Shown in pieces: positions 8,475 through 16,377 of a DNA stretch of 64,000 nt (positions are counted from its first letter, which is position 1; the number at the start of each line of letters is the position of its first letter). Where the stretch lies: positions 24,898 to 88,897 of the IMG/VR virus record IMGVR_UViG_3300020177_001482, one strand, 5' to 3'. Position numbers and translations under genes: made by a program. This DNA is from a virus. Below the pieces are notes generated by a model. The model was not told where the DNA came from. It did no database searches and was given only the letters and a program-made list of their open reading frames with translations.

Positions 8475-8772
8475 AATGATATTTGAACCGGAAGCCAATG
8501 TGAACTGTAATCACGACAGGATGTTCGAATACTACAGTGAGAACTATCTGAGTGACTTTGACACCAACTGGGGTGGCACAATAGTCATGGACAACTTCTC
8601 GAAGAAACACTATAGGCAAGAACCTTGTTACCAGAGGTACATAGAAAATTCCAAAGGCGATCAAGAAACTCTAAATAAGATCATGGAATACGTCACACAG
8701 AATCCAATGGCAGGATACACAACACACATATACGCAAACCCACAAGGGGGAAATGAGGTCAAACAATTATGA
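8464..8772 (+). CDS. Hypothetical protein
   Basis: A 102-residue soluble protein with a near-central aromatic stretch (FEYYSENYLSDFDTNWGG). No known domain or membrane segment is visible. It ends 4 bases into the glycosyltransferase gene (ATGA overlap). Confidence 0.6.
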   Translation: MLIRMIFEPEANVNCNHDRMFEYYSENYLSDFDTNWGGTIVMDNFSKKHYRQEPCYQRYIENSKGDQETLNKIMEYVTQNPMAGYTTHIYANPQGGNEVKQL

Positions 8773-9938
8773 AGATATTTTACATGGGCCTAGAGCCCTA
8801 CGAAGGCAGATACACACTACAGTTACAGGACTGGACAGAGAGGGCATACAACAAAAGAGGAATTGATTACGTTGTGGTACCAGGCACAACCATAGATGAC
8901 ACAAAAGCGATCAGTGTGGGACAGGTGCTTGATGCACACGGCAGAAGTTACTTTGGCATGAGCCAGATGATGAATCTGGTACAGATGATGAGGAACGGTG
9001 AGGTGACGAACAAGGATGTGATATTCTTCGAGGACATGTTCCAACCAGGCATGGAATCACTGCCTTACATCTTACACCAAGTAGATGAGAAACACAGACC
9101 AACGATATATCTGAGATGCTTGGCACAGGCCATAGATCCCGACGACTTCGTACACGTGTGGGGCATGAGCAAGTGGATGAGCATGTACGAACAGATGTGT
9201 AATGAAATTCCCAACGTAAAAATACTAGCGACCAATGAAGAGATGGTGGCACACATGAGAATAGCAAACTGGTCGGCACCCATATACAACATATCAGGAT
9301 TGAGCTTTGGCAAGGAAGAGGTACAAGGCAGAGTACCAGACAGGAAACCTTTCATTGAAAGGAAACAGAGAGTGATTTTTGGAGCGAGATGGGATCAAGA
9401 GAAACAGCCACAGTTCTACATGACGCTGGCATTGAAATACAAAGAGAAACACCCAGACGTTGAATTCGCGATATGTCAAGGTGGTCCATTGAGATCGAAC
9501 AATCAATTCTTTGTGGACGAGGCCAAGTATCTTGCGAAACAAGGCACAATCACAATACACGAGAACTTGAAGAAGAACGAGTACTACGAACTACTCGCAG
9601 ACTCAAGGGTGATGTTCAACTGTGCTTTACAGGACTGGGTGTCAAACACAGTCAGTGAAGCAGACGCAATGGGTTGCAACACACTGTTTCCGGCATACAG
9701 GTCATTCCCGGAGACTTTCGCAAATGACCACACCAGAATGTATGTTCCATGGTCGATGGAAGACGCAATGAACAAACTAGATGTATTATTAAGCAAACCA
9801 TCCCCTAGTATAGGTAAATTATCTGATTGGACCAACGGTACCATAGACAGGATGATAGACATTATGACAGGCAAGGGTGAACAATGGAGAAGAGATGGAC
9901 AACACTACAGAAACGCAGTATCAGAATCCAAATATTAA
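8769..9938 (+). CDS. Glycosyltransferase, GT-B fold-like
   Basis: A 389-residue protein. The C-terminal half looks like the nucleotide-sugar-binding domain of GT-B enzymes: RVIFGARWDQEKQPQ opens the domain, a strand ends in FAICQGG, ITIHENLKKNEYYELLADS marks the usual helix, and NTVSEADAMGCNTLFPAYRSFPE corresponds to the EA[LM]xxG donor-binding motif. It may transfer a hexose to DNA, a virion protein or a surface glycan. GalE directly downstream, overlapping by 44 bases, suggests a galactose or glucose donor. The acceptor is unknown. Confidence 0.72.
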   Translation: MKIFYMGLEPYEGRYTLQLQDWTERAYNKRGIDYVVVPGTTIDDTKAISVGQVLDAHGRSYFGMSQMMNLVQMMRNGEVTNKDVIFFEDMFQPGMESLPYILHQVDEKHRPTIYLRCLAQAIDPDDFVHVWGMSKWMSMYEQMCNEIPNVKILATNEEMVAHMRIANWSAPIYNISGLSFGKEEVQGRVPDRKPFIERKQRVIFGARWDQEKQPQFYMTLALKYKEKHPDVEFAICQGGPLRSNNQFFVDEAKYLAKQGTITIHENLKKNEYYELLADSRVMFNCALQDWVSNTVSEADAMGCNTLFPAYRSFPETFANDHTRMYVPWSMEDAMNKLDVLLSKPSPSIGKLSDWTNGTIDRMIDIMTGKGEQWRRDGQHYRNAVSESKY

Positions 9939-10926
9939 AGGTTCCAGCAAGGCCGTACTGGTCACAGGCGGAGCAGGCTATGTGGGTTCACACACCTGCA
10001 AACTGTTGGTCAAGAACGGATACACACCAATCACAGTGGACAGACACTACAGAGAAGGGTTGAAATCATTTGGACCAAACTACAATTTAAATCTCCCACA
10101 GGAGATAGACAGGATTGACGAGATAATCAACAGGTACAACATAACCAGTTGTATACATTTCGCAGGTAGCACCAGTGTGCCTGAGAGCGTTGCCAATCCA
10201 TCTTTGTATTACAAAAATAATTTAATCACGACTATATCGTTGTTAGACAAACTTATCGAGTGTGATGTTAAGACATTCGTTTACAGTTCCAGTGCGGCCA
10301 CATACGGTGATCCCGGAATGCAGTTGGCCATGGAGACAGACGTCGCCAATCCGATCAGTGCATACGGTGGTAGCAAACTGATGATAGAGATGGTGTGTCG
10401 AGATTACTTGAGGGCATACGGTTTGAGCAGTGTAGGTCTGAGATACTTCAATGCCGCTGGTGCAGATCCAGAAGGTGAGATTGGAGAACTAAGGGAAAAA
10501 GAAACACACATCATACCACTGGCCATAGAGGCCGCCAAGCAAGGCAAGACGTTCAAGATATTTGGTGACAAGTATCCAACAGATGACGGAACATGTGTGA
10601 GGGATTATGTGCATGTGATGGACCTAGCGGACGCACACATAAAAGCATTGAATCACGCTTCAGAGAACCCAGTAGCAGATGTGTTCAACTTGGGTTCGGG
10701 AGAACCTGCTTCCAACAAGCAGTTGGTAGAGGCAGTGCAGAAACACGCAGGTGAAATGATAGTGGAGATGCATGACAACAGGCCTGGAGATCCCGCATAC
10801 CTAGTGGCGGACACCAGCAAGGTAAAGGAAATTTTAAAGTGGGAACCTACACAGAGCAGTCTTGACAATGTGGTGGCAACTGCTGTACAATGGTATAACA
10901 AGACACACAAGAAGGAAATACAATAA
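9895..10926 (+). CDS. galE: UDP-glucose 4-epimerase-like (GalE), extended SDR
   Basis: A 343-residue NAD-dependent epimerase. The Rossmann motif TGGAGYVGSH lies near residue 24. The Ser of YSSSAATYG and the YGGSK (YxxxK) catalytic pair are present, as are the family-typical GLRYFNAAGADP, RDYVHVMDLADAH and FNLGSG. It interconverts UDP-glucose and UDP-galactose or the N-acetyl forms. The ATG at 9895 is preferred because GGAGAAGAG lies just upstream; a GTG at 9877 would also be in frame. It shares one base with the FolE start. Confidence 0.92.
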   Translation: MDNTTETQYQNPNIKGSSKAVLVTGGAGYVGSHTCKLLVKNGYTPITVDRHYREGLKSFGPNYNLNLPQEIDRIDEIINRYNITSCIHFAGSTSVPESVANPSLYYKNNLITTISLLDKLIECDVKTFVYSSSAATYGDPGMQLAMETDVANPISAYGGSKLMIEMVCRDYLRAYGLSSVGLRYFNAAGADPEGEIGELREKETHIIPLAIEAAKQGKTFKIFGDKYPTDDGTCVRDYVHVMDLADAHIKALNHASENPVADVFNLGSGEPASNKQLVEAVQKHAGEMIVEMHDNRPGDPAYLVADTSKVKEILKWEPTQSSLDNVVATAVQWYNKTHKKEIQ

Positions 10927-11639
10927 TGAGTGAAGATATTTTAAAGGACAGTTGGATGCCTGAGACACCCGTAAGCAAAAAGATCAAGGAAAGAATCAAG
11001 AAGGCAGGCAAGAGATTCCACTCCAATGACAATATCGCTGAATTCATAGAAGACGGCGAGATGGAGTTATTACAGGAAGAAGTGCAAGAAAAATTACAAG
11101 GTGTGCTGGACAGTCTTGTTATTGACACAGAGAACGATCACAACACGAACGAGACTGCCAAACGTGTGGCCAAGATGTACATCAGAGAAACATTCGGTGG
11201 TAGATTCAAACCAGCACCGAGAGTGACGAGTTTCCCCAACATGGGTTACAAGAGCATGTACACTAGTGGTCCAATATCGATCAGATCAACGTGTGCCCAT
11301 CACTTCCAGAACATAGTTGGCAAGGCGTGGGTTGGCATCATCCCAAATGGTGAAGTTATTGGATTGAGCAAGTTCAATAGGATCGTACATCACATCGTGG
11401 AGAGACCGCAGATACAGGAAGAGATGACGACACAGATCGCAGATGAATTGAAAAAATATGCCAAGACCGAGAATCTTGCAGTGGTAGTCAAAGCAGAACA
11501 TCACTGCATGACGCACAGGGGTGTCAGGGAACACGAATCAGACATGACCACAGCGATCATGCTGGGAGCATTCAAAGATGATCCTGCAACAAGAGATGAG
11601 TTTTACAAAATCTGTATGAGCATGAAGGGCCATGGCTAA
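10926..11639 (+). CDS. folE: GTP cyclohydrolase I
   Basis: A 237-residue enzyme converting GTP to dihydroneopterin triphosphate, the entry step to 7-deazaguanines and folate. The zinc site is intact: Cys123 and His126 in STCAHHF, and Cys194 in EHHCMTHRG. LSKFNRIVHHIVERPQIQEE is the conserved tunnel helix. The first 55 residues are a charged extension. With QueD-like and QueE genes in the same strand block, the preQ0 route is a likelier role than folate. Confidence 0.95.
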   Translation: MSEDILKDSWMPETPVSKKIKERIKKAGKRFHSNDNIAEFIEDGEMELLQEEVQEKLQGVLDSLVIDTENDHNTNETAKRVAKMYIRETFGGRFKPAPRVTSFPNMGYKSMYTSGPISIRSTCAHHFQNIVGKAWVGIIPNGEVIGLSKFNRIVHHIVERPQIQEEMTTQIADELKKYAKTENLAVVVKAEHHCMTHRGVREHESDMTTAIMLGAFKDDPATRDEFYKICMSMKGHG

Positions 11640-11988
11640 GAAAAGCAAAGCACAAATCAAAAAAGAACAGGCCAACATGCAGTCAGACAACATAGAGATG
11701 GGTGCAATGAGTTCAGACGGAATACAGAACACTGGAGATTTCACATACTCCTTCGCAGACCTAGACGACGATCTAGGTATGACTACGAACACAGGTGGGG
11801 TTGTTAAGACAGCGACAGTCGATACTGTAGACTCAGGATTTTCATTCAATTACAACGACGTAGGACTTGACGTGTTTGACGAGATGGAACTGCAAGACAA
11901 GTACCCAGCTCTGAAACAGGCCCACGAACACTATAAAAGTGTTCTCGAAATTTGCAAGACAAAAGAAAAGGAAGAAAATGAGGATTGA
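11632..11988 (+). CDS. Hypothetical acidic phage protein
   Basis: A 118-residue protein with a basic N-terminus (KKSKAQIKKEQ) and an acidic middle (FADLDDDLGM). It is predicted soluble. I do not recognise the family. It overlaps FolE by 8 bases and the GMP reductase start by 11 bases. Confidence 0.6.
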   Translation: MAKKSKAQIKKEQANMQSDNIEMGAMSSDGIQNTGDFTYSFADLDDDLGMTTNTGGVVKTATVDTVDSGFSFNYNDVGLDVFDEMELQDKYPALKQAHEHYKSVLEICKTKEKEENED

Positions 11989-13027
11989 TAACGAACCAAA
12001 ATTGAACTTCGAGGATGTATTACTGAAACCAAAGCGTTCTACATTGAGTTCACGTAGAGATGTGGACATGACACGTAAGTTCACTTTCAGGAATTCAGGC
12101 AAGGTTATGGACTTCCTGCCAATATTCGCCAGCAACATGGACGGTGTCGGCACGTTCTCTATGGCAAAGCAAATGCAGAATCACAAGATGATGACCGTGA
12201 TCACTAAATCAACCACTCCAGAACAATGGAAAGAGGCCGCTGGCACAGGACTGAGAATGCAGTCAGTTTCGGTCTGTACAGGAACTAATGTCATGTGGGA
12301 TCCTGAAGCACAGGACTACAAGAACATGCAACAGGTATTAGAGATGTTTCCGGATGTCAAAATGATCACCATTGATGTTGCGAATGCTTATCACCAAAAC
12401 TTCGTAGATTTTATAAGGAGAGTCCGAGACGAATATCCAGACAAAGTAATAATAGCAGGAAATGTTGTGACGCCCGAGATGGTGGAGGAGTTGATAATAA
12501 ACGGTGCTGATGTAGTCAAGATAGGCATAGGACCGGGTTCGGTATGTACTACAAGGACCATGACCGGAGTTGGTGTGCCACAGTTCTCAGCCATAGTTGA
12601 ATGTTCAGACGCCGCAAACGGTGTTGGTGGACACATAATGGCGGATGGTGGTTGCGTTTATCCAGGCGATATTGCAAAAGCATTTGGTGGCGGAGCACAC
12701 ATGGTCATGATAGGTGGCATGCTGGCAGGACATGACGAATCAGAACAACCTGTGGTTGACGGCAGAGTAGAATTCTACGGAATGAGCTCAGACAGAGCGA
12801 GAGAAGTACACGGAAAACGCAAAGACGGATACAGAGGTAACGAGGGTAGACTCATATCCTTGCCACACAGAGGACCTGTTGGACCAACATTAGAAGACAT
12901 ACTGGGTGGAGTCAGGAGTGCCTGCACATACATAGGTGCAAGGAGATTGAAAGACATGGCCAAGTGTGCCAGTTTTGTAACAACCAACAACGTGATCAAC
13001 AGGGTTTATGAACAATACACCAAATAA
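11978..13027 (+). CDS. guaC: GMP reductase
   Basis: A 349-residue TIM-barrel enzyme that converts GMP to IMP with NADPH. The start LNFEDVLLKPKRSTL and the catalytic-loop Cys in KIGIGPGSVCTTRTMTG are typical, as are MADGGCVYPGDIAKAFGGG and LGGVRSACTYIGA. The absence of CBS domains favours GuaC over IMP dehydrogenase. The ATG at 11978 aligns with the usual N-terminus, and the upstream in-frame GTG at 11939 is rejected. Phage GuaC could shift host GMP towards adenine nucleotides. A phosphoribosyltransferase lies nearby. Confidence 0.93.
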   Translation: MRIDNEPKLNFEDVLLKPKRSTLSSRRDVDMTRKFTFRNSGKVMDFLPIFASNMDGVGTFSMAKQMQNHKMMTVITKSTTPEQWKEAAGTGLRMQSVSVCTGTNVMWDPEAQDYKNMQQVLEMFPDVKMITIDVANAYHQNFVDFIRRVRDEYPDKVIIAGNVVTPEMVEELIINGADVVKIGIGPGSVCTTRTMTGVGVPQFSAIVECSDAANGVGGHIMADGGCVYPGDIAKAFGGGAHMVMIGGMLAGHDESEQPVVDGRVEFYGMSSDRAREVHGKRKDGYRGNEGRLISLPHRGPVGPTLEDILGGVRSACTYIGARRLKDMAKCASFVTTNNVINRVYEQYTK

Positions 13028-13340
13028 CATAGAACCAATCAAAGAGAAACTGGACGACAAGATTAAGAAGTTGAATTCTTCTCGGGTCATAAAGAAAGTG
13101 ACACCCAAGGGAGATCTTTCTTGGTACGTGAAATGGGTCTCGGTGTTCTTTATATTGGTAGCGACGGCGGCCAGGAGTGTTGGCACCATCCCACACATAG
13201 ACATGTGGTTCGGATTAGTGGGCACCGTAGGATGGGCATGGGTTGGATACCTTTGGCATGACCGGGCACTGTTGTTCCTTAACGCAATACTAGTCACACT
13301 ATTGATAATAGGACTAATGAATTACTACTTTGGAATATGA
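13008..13340 (+). CDS. Small membrane protein (three predicted TM segments)
   Basis: A 110-residue protein. A charged N-terminus of about 38 residues precedes three hydrophobic segments, roughly residues 42-58, 66-84 and 87-108. The family is uncertain; the WYVKWVSVFF start of the membrane region is distinctive. It overlaps the GMP reductase by 20 bases and the phosphoribosyltransferase by 4 bases. Confidence 0.65.
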   Translation: MNNTPNNIEPIKEKLDDKIKKLNSSRVIKKVTPKGDLSWYVKWVSVFFILVATAARSVGTIPHIDMWFGLVGTVGWAWVGYLWHDRALLFLNAILVTLLIIGLMNYYFGI

Positions 13341-13801
13341 GCGAGGAAGTCAAAAAGAGTTACTTCACCACAGGACAGATGCGTAACGCACTGATCCAGA
13401 TCGAGGACAAGATGGTACACTCAAACTGGATGCCCAACATCATACTTGGGATCAACAGGGGTGGTTGCATACCAGGAGTATATCTCTCACACAGATTGAA
13501 AACTGCACACGAAGTTCTGGATATAAGATTGAGGGATCACACTACCAAACCTGACCTACGCACATTAGAAAAAGCATTCGCTTTCCAAAAGAAAATACTG
13601 ATCATAGACGACATTAACGATTCAGGGGCAACTTTCCAATACATACTAGACAACTTTGGCAAACGTGAGGACAGGATAAGATTCGCCGCACTGATCAACA
13701 ACAAGCCTAGCAAAGTCAAAGTAGATTACCACGGTTACGAGATCAACAAGGACGAAGTGCCCGCTTGGATCGTGTTCCCATGGGAAGACTGGGACAAGTA
13801 G
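13337..13801 (+). CDS. Purine-type phosphoribosyltransferase
   Basis: A 154-residue PRTase-fold protein. The PRPP-binding loop is KILIIDDINDSGATF near residue 95, with the two acidic residues and the Gly-Ala-Thr of the family. GINRGGCIPGVYLSHRL matches the PPi-loop region, and WIVFPWEDWDK is typical of xanthine/hypoxanthine-guanine PRTases. It salvages a purine base to its nucleotide. With GMP reductase and a YhhQ-type transporter adjacent, it may handle guanine released by base exchange, which is inference. The base specificity cannot be read from the sequence. Confidence 0.8.
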   Translation: MSEEVKKSYFTTGQMRNALIQIEDKMVHSNWMPNIILGINRGGCIPGVYLSHRLKTAHEVLDIRLRDHTTKPDLRTLEKAFAFQKKILIIDDINDSGATFQYILDNFGKREDRIRFAALINNKPSKVKVDYHGYEINKDEVPAWIVFPWEDWDK

Positions 13802-13814
13802 ACCAAAGGTTGTA

Positions 13815-13843
13815 TTGACCTTATTCCAATAAACTGCTACAAT
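13815..13843 (+). promoter_or_regulatory. sigma70-like promoter for the YhhQ gene
   Basis: TTGACC (13815-13820), a 17-base spacer, TACAAT (13838-13843). The leader is about 27 bases and contains AGGAG at 13867-13871, 5 bases before the ATG at 13877, so this transcript has a normal ribosome binding site. Confidence 0.75.
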
Positions 13844-13876
13844 TACGGACATTTAAATTAACCTATAGGAGATTAA

Positions 13877-14485
13877 ATGTTCAAAAACGTAGACAAATCA
13901 ATGCTGATGAAATTGGTGTTACTGCACGTTGTGGTGATCACTGTTTCAAATGCGTTAGTGGCTATCCCAGTAGAGATACTTGGAGTCAAACTGACGTGGG
14001 CGGCATTCACATTCCCATTGGTCGTTATAGCCACTGACTTGACTGTAAGACTATTGGGCAAACACATAGCCAGAGCCACAATCGCGGCGGCGTATCCATT
14101 AGCAATAATCGGATCCATCGCAGTAGTGTTGGCGGAAGGCGCACCACAATCGGTTGCTTTAAGGATTGGTTTCGCAAGTGCCACTGCTTATGCTATCGGT
14201 ACGTTACTTGACGTGTACGTATTCCAGTACATCAGGGAATCGAAGACATACGGCAAGAACTGGTGGATGGCACCAGCGGTATCAACTATCGCGGCCAACA
14301 TAATCGACACTTACACATTCTTCGCAGTTGCATTCAACAACAGCGCCGATGAATACATGGCGGCGAACTGGGTTGAGATCGCGGGATCGCAGGTGGTGTT
14401 GAAAATCATAGTGGGACTAGTTGTGTTCTTACCAGCATACGGATTATTGCTGAACAGACTACAGAAGACCTACAAACTCAAATAA
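13877..14485 (+). CDS. yhhQ: Queuosine precursor transporter, YhhQ/QPTR family
   Basis: A 202-residue integral membrane protein with about six TM helices. Typical YhhQ features are FPLVVIATDLTVRLLGK near the second helix and a C-terminal half with MAPAVSTIAANIIDTYTFF. The family imports preQ0 or preQ1 into the cell. In a phage it would supply deazaguanine from outside and bypass the missing QueC step. It has its own promoter and ribosome binding site and is followed by a GC-rich hairpin, so it may be a single-gene transcription unit. Confidence 0.88.
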   Translation: MFKNVDKSMLMKLVLLHVVVITVSNALVAIPVEILGVKLTWAAFTFPLVVIATDLTVRLLGKHIARATIAAAYPLAIIGSIAVVLAEGAPQSVALRIGFASATAYAIGTLLDVYVFQYIRESKTYGKNWWMAPAVSTIAANIIDTYTFFAVAFNNSADEYMAANWVEIAGSQVVLKIIVGLVVFLPAYGLLLNRLQKTYKLK

Positions 14486-14491
14486 TCAGTT

Positions 14492-14512
14492 GGGGGAGTT
14501 TTATGCTCCCCC
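14492..14512 (+). terminator. GC-rich hairpin after the YhhQ gene
   Basis: GGGGGAG (14492-14498) pairs with CTCCCCC (14506-14512) around a 7-base loop, 6 bases after the stop codon. There is no T-run afterwards, so it may act as an RNA-stabilising or attenuating hairpin instead of an intrinsic terminator. Confidence 0.45.
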
Positions 14513-14514
14513 CA

Positions 14515-14544
14515 TTGACTTCTCATCTAAATATCCTATATAAT
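14515..14544 (+). promoter_or_regulatory. sigma70-like promoter for the cupin-QueE unit
   Basis: TTGACT (14515-14520), an 18-base spacer, TATAAT (14539-14544). A TAAATA lies inside the spacer, as in the promoter at 3438. The leader carries AGGAAGG ahead of the ATG at 14569. Confidence 0.7.
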
Positions 14545-14568
14545 AAAGAATAGGAAGGTACAAAATTT

Positions 14569-14964
14569 ATGACAAACAAAGCAGGAAAAATCTGGGGCGA
14601 AACAGAACTCATATTAGCAAACAACTCATTGGAATTCCACAGGATCGATTACAAGAAGGGCGGGGTATGTAGCAAACACCTGCACGAATGGAAGTGGAAT
14701 GGATTCTATGTGATGAGCGGACAGATGAAGATCAGGGTGTGGCAGAAAGACTACGACCTCGTAGATGAGACAATATTGAATCCAGGAGACTTCACTGCTG
14801 TGAAGCCAGGACTGTATCACAGTTTTGAAGGTCTAGAAGACGGCGTGGCATTTGAACTGTACTGGGCCAATTTCTCGGTTCATGACATCCAGAGGGAATC
14901 TGTTGGACATCTCAAGGATGTTGACGGTAAAGTTGTCAGACTAGACAAGAACAAGAAGAAATAG
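14569..14964 (+). CDS. Cupin-fold protein
   Basis: A 131-residue single cupin. Motif 1 is GGVCSKHLHEWKWNGFYVMSG and includes the HxH metal ligands and Glu; motif 2 is PGDFTAVKPGLYHSFEGL with the last His. It resembles the mannose-6-phosphate isomerase-like or cupin_2 group. The reaction is unknown; a sugar or small-metabolite role is possible. The next small gene starts on the last base of its stop codon. Confidence 0.8.
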   Translation: MTNKAGKIWGETELILANNSLEFHRIDYKKGGVCSKHLHEWKWNGFYVMSGQMKIRVWQKDYDLVDETILNPGDFTAVKPGLYHSFEGLEDGVAFELYWANFSVHDIQRESVGHLKDVDGKVVRLDKNKKK

Positions 14965-15113
14965 TGGCTGGTAATATTTCTCCTGACAATAAATGGAAAA
15001 TAATAATAGAAGACAACAAGGTCGTCTGGATTGAGTTGACTGAAGACAAAGACCAGTATAAAATAGAAGAACTAGTTGAAGCAACAAAAAAGATATTACC
15101 AGAGATATGGTAG
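14964..15113 (+). CDS. Small hypothetical protein (49 aa)
   Basis: A short frame starting at GTG 14964, whose G is the last base of the cupin stop codon. It ends at TAG inside the QueE start region (a 7-base overlap). It reads as a small acidic two-strand plus helix protein containing WKIIIEDNKVVWIEL. The tight fit between two real genes and normal codon use support it. Confidence 0.6.
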   Translation: MAGNISPDNKWKIIIEDNKVVWIELTEDKDQYKIEELVEATKKILPEIW

Positions 15114-16006
15114 ACGAAAAGAAATATTACTATTCAGAGATATTCCATAGCATTCAAGGCGAGGGACACTACACAGGCGTTCCAACCGCTTGGATAAGAT
15201 TCTTCCTTTGCAACTTGCAGTGTAGTGGGTTTGGACAGGAGGATCCAACAGATCCAAGCACATATGAATTGCCATTCGAAGACTTTGATGTTGATAGTGT
15301 AAAAAAAGTTGAAGACTTACCCGTATGGGAAAAAGGCTGTGACAGTTCTTATACATGGGCAAAGAAGTTCAAGAAACTGATGGGCCACGAAACGCCTACG
15401 GTACTAGCAGATAAAATCGTGGACATATTAAAGACAGACACAAACCAAAATGGATTGTTCCTACATCCAAACTCTAGACAACATCAACACTTGTGTTTCA
15501 CAGGTGGAGAACCTTTAATGATCACAGGACAGGCGGCGAGCATGGGCATATACAGAGAACTTGAAAGACAGGCCAACCTGCCGAGTTCTATGACGTTCGA
15601 GACCAACGGCACACAGAAACTTACAGAGCCATTCAAACAATGGGTAAAGGACATTCCAGAAGAGATATTCTTCAGTGTGAGTCCCAAACTGTTCACTGTA
15701 TCAGGTGAGAAGACAGCAAAAGCGATCAAGCCTGAAAATGTAAAAGAGTATGCAGAGTGTAGCAACAGAGGACAACTTAAATTTGTCGTGGGTGCAAGTA
15801 GAAGAGAGTGGGAAGAACTCGAAAACACAGTAAAAAAATTCAGAGAAGCAGGCATAGATTGGCCAGTATGGATAATGCCCGTGGGAGCAAGGGAAGAGGA
15901 ACAGACAGCGGGTGCAGGCAAGGTGGCAGAAGAGGCATTCAAGAGAGGATACAATGTATCTGCGAGAGTACATGTGTATCTGTTTGGTAATGCAATTGGC
16001 ACATAA
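15107..16006 (+). CDS. queE: 7-carboxy-7-deazaguanine synthase (QueE), insertion-bearing
   Basis: A 299-residue radical SAM enzyme making CDG from carboxy-tetrahydropterin. The N-terminal SIQGEGHYTGVPTAWIRF is the QueE signature. Cys35 and Cys39 (CNLQC) are followed by the third cluster Cys only at 78 (GCDSSYTW), because about 38 residues are inserted where two are usual. CFTGGEPLM, FETNGTQ and FFSVSPKL are the later QueE motifs. It supplies the deazaguanine core for the TGT-like enzyme. QueC, which would make preQ0, is not found in the window. Confidence 0.92.
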   Translation: MVDEKKYYYSEIFHSIQGEGHYTGVPTAWIRFFLCNLQCSGFGQEDPTDPSTYELPFEDFDVDSVKKVEDLPVWEKGCDSSYTWAKKFKKLMGHETPTVLADKIVDILKTDTNQNGLFLHPNSRQHQHLCFTGGEPLMITGQAASMGIYRELERQANLPSSMTFETNGTQKLTEPFKQWVKDIPEEIFFSVSPKLFTVSGEKTAKAIKPENVKEYAECSNRGQLKFVVGASRREWEELENTVKKFREAGIDWPVWIMPVGAREEEQTAGAGKVAEEAFKRGYNVSARVHVYLFGNAIGT

Positions 16007-16009
16007 TAA

Positions 16010-16038
16010 TAGACGGAAAGGTAAAAATACTATATAAT
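16010..16038 (+). promoter_or_regulatory. sigma70-like promoter, predicted leaderless
   Basis: TAGACG (16010-16015), a 17-base spacer, TATAAT (16033-16038), then exactly 6 bases to the ATG at 16045. No Shine-Dalgarno sequence is present. Confidence 0.75.
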
Positions 16039-16044
16039 AATACT

Positions 16045-16377
16045 ATGAAGGTGAAAAAAACAGCAAAGACAACTATTAAGAAAAAAAACACAAAAGGTTC
16101 TAAGAAAACGAAGAGCGAAGAACCGATCGTTAAGGTGTTGAACTTGAATGTGAATCCCGAAAACCCAAGGAACGGTTTCTTCGAACTGGATTGGAACGAC
16201 GAGTTCGTGAACATGCTAAAACAATCTGGTTACGAGGGTGCAAGTGAAGAAGAGATTGTGGACAGGTGGTTCCAGACGTTGTGTAGGACCATAGGCAATG
16301 AACAGGGCATAGACGTCACTGGATCTGGCTACGTTCAGATCAACAGGAGAGACGATGGCAAGACCGAAGTCGGTTAA
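16045..16377 (+). CDS. Conserved phage hypothetical protein
   Basis: A 110-residue protein. The first 25 residues are Lys-rich (KKTAKTTIKKKNTKGSKK), likely disordered and nucleic-acid binding. The folded part contains NPRNGFFELDWNDEFVNML and EEIVDRWFQTLC. It is reminiscent of small conserved proteins of T4-like marine phages; no function is known to me. It is driven by a leaderless-type promoter. Confidence 0.65.
   Translation: MKVKKTAKTTIKKKNTKGSKKTKSEEPIVKVLNLNVNPENPRNGFFELDWNDEFVNMLKQSGYEGASEEEIVDRWFQTLCRTIGNEQGIDVTGSGYVQINRRDDGKTEVG

Noticed and set aside
9877-9894. Alternative GTG start of GalE
   Set aside because: The ATG at 9895 has a good ribosome binding site and gives a normal N-terminus.
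11939-11977. Upstream GTG start of GMP reductase
   Set aside because: The ATG at 11978 matches the usual family N-terminus.
13804-13823. Small hairpin AAGGT/ACCTT before YhhQ as a terminator
   Set aside because: The stem is only 5 bp, there is no T-run, and it overlaps a good promoter.
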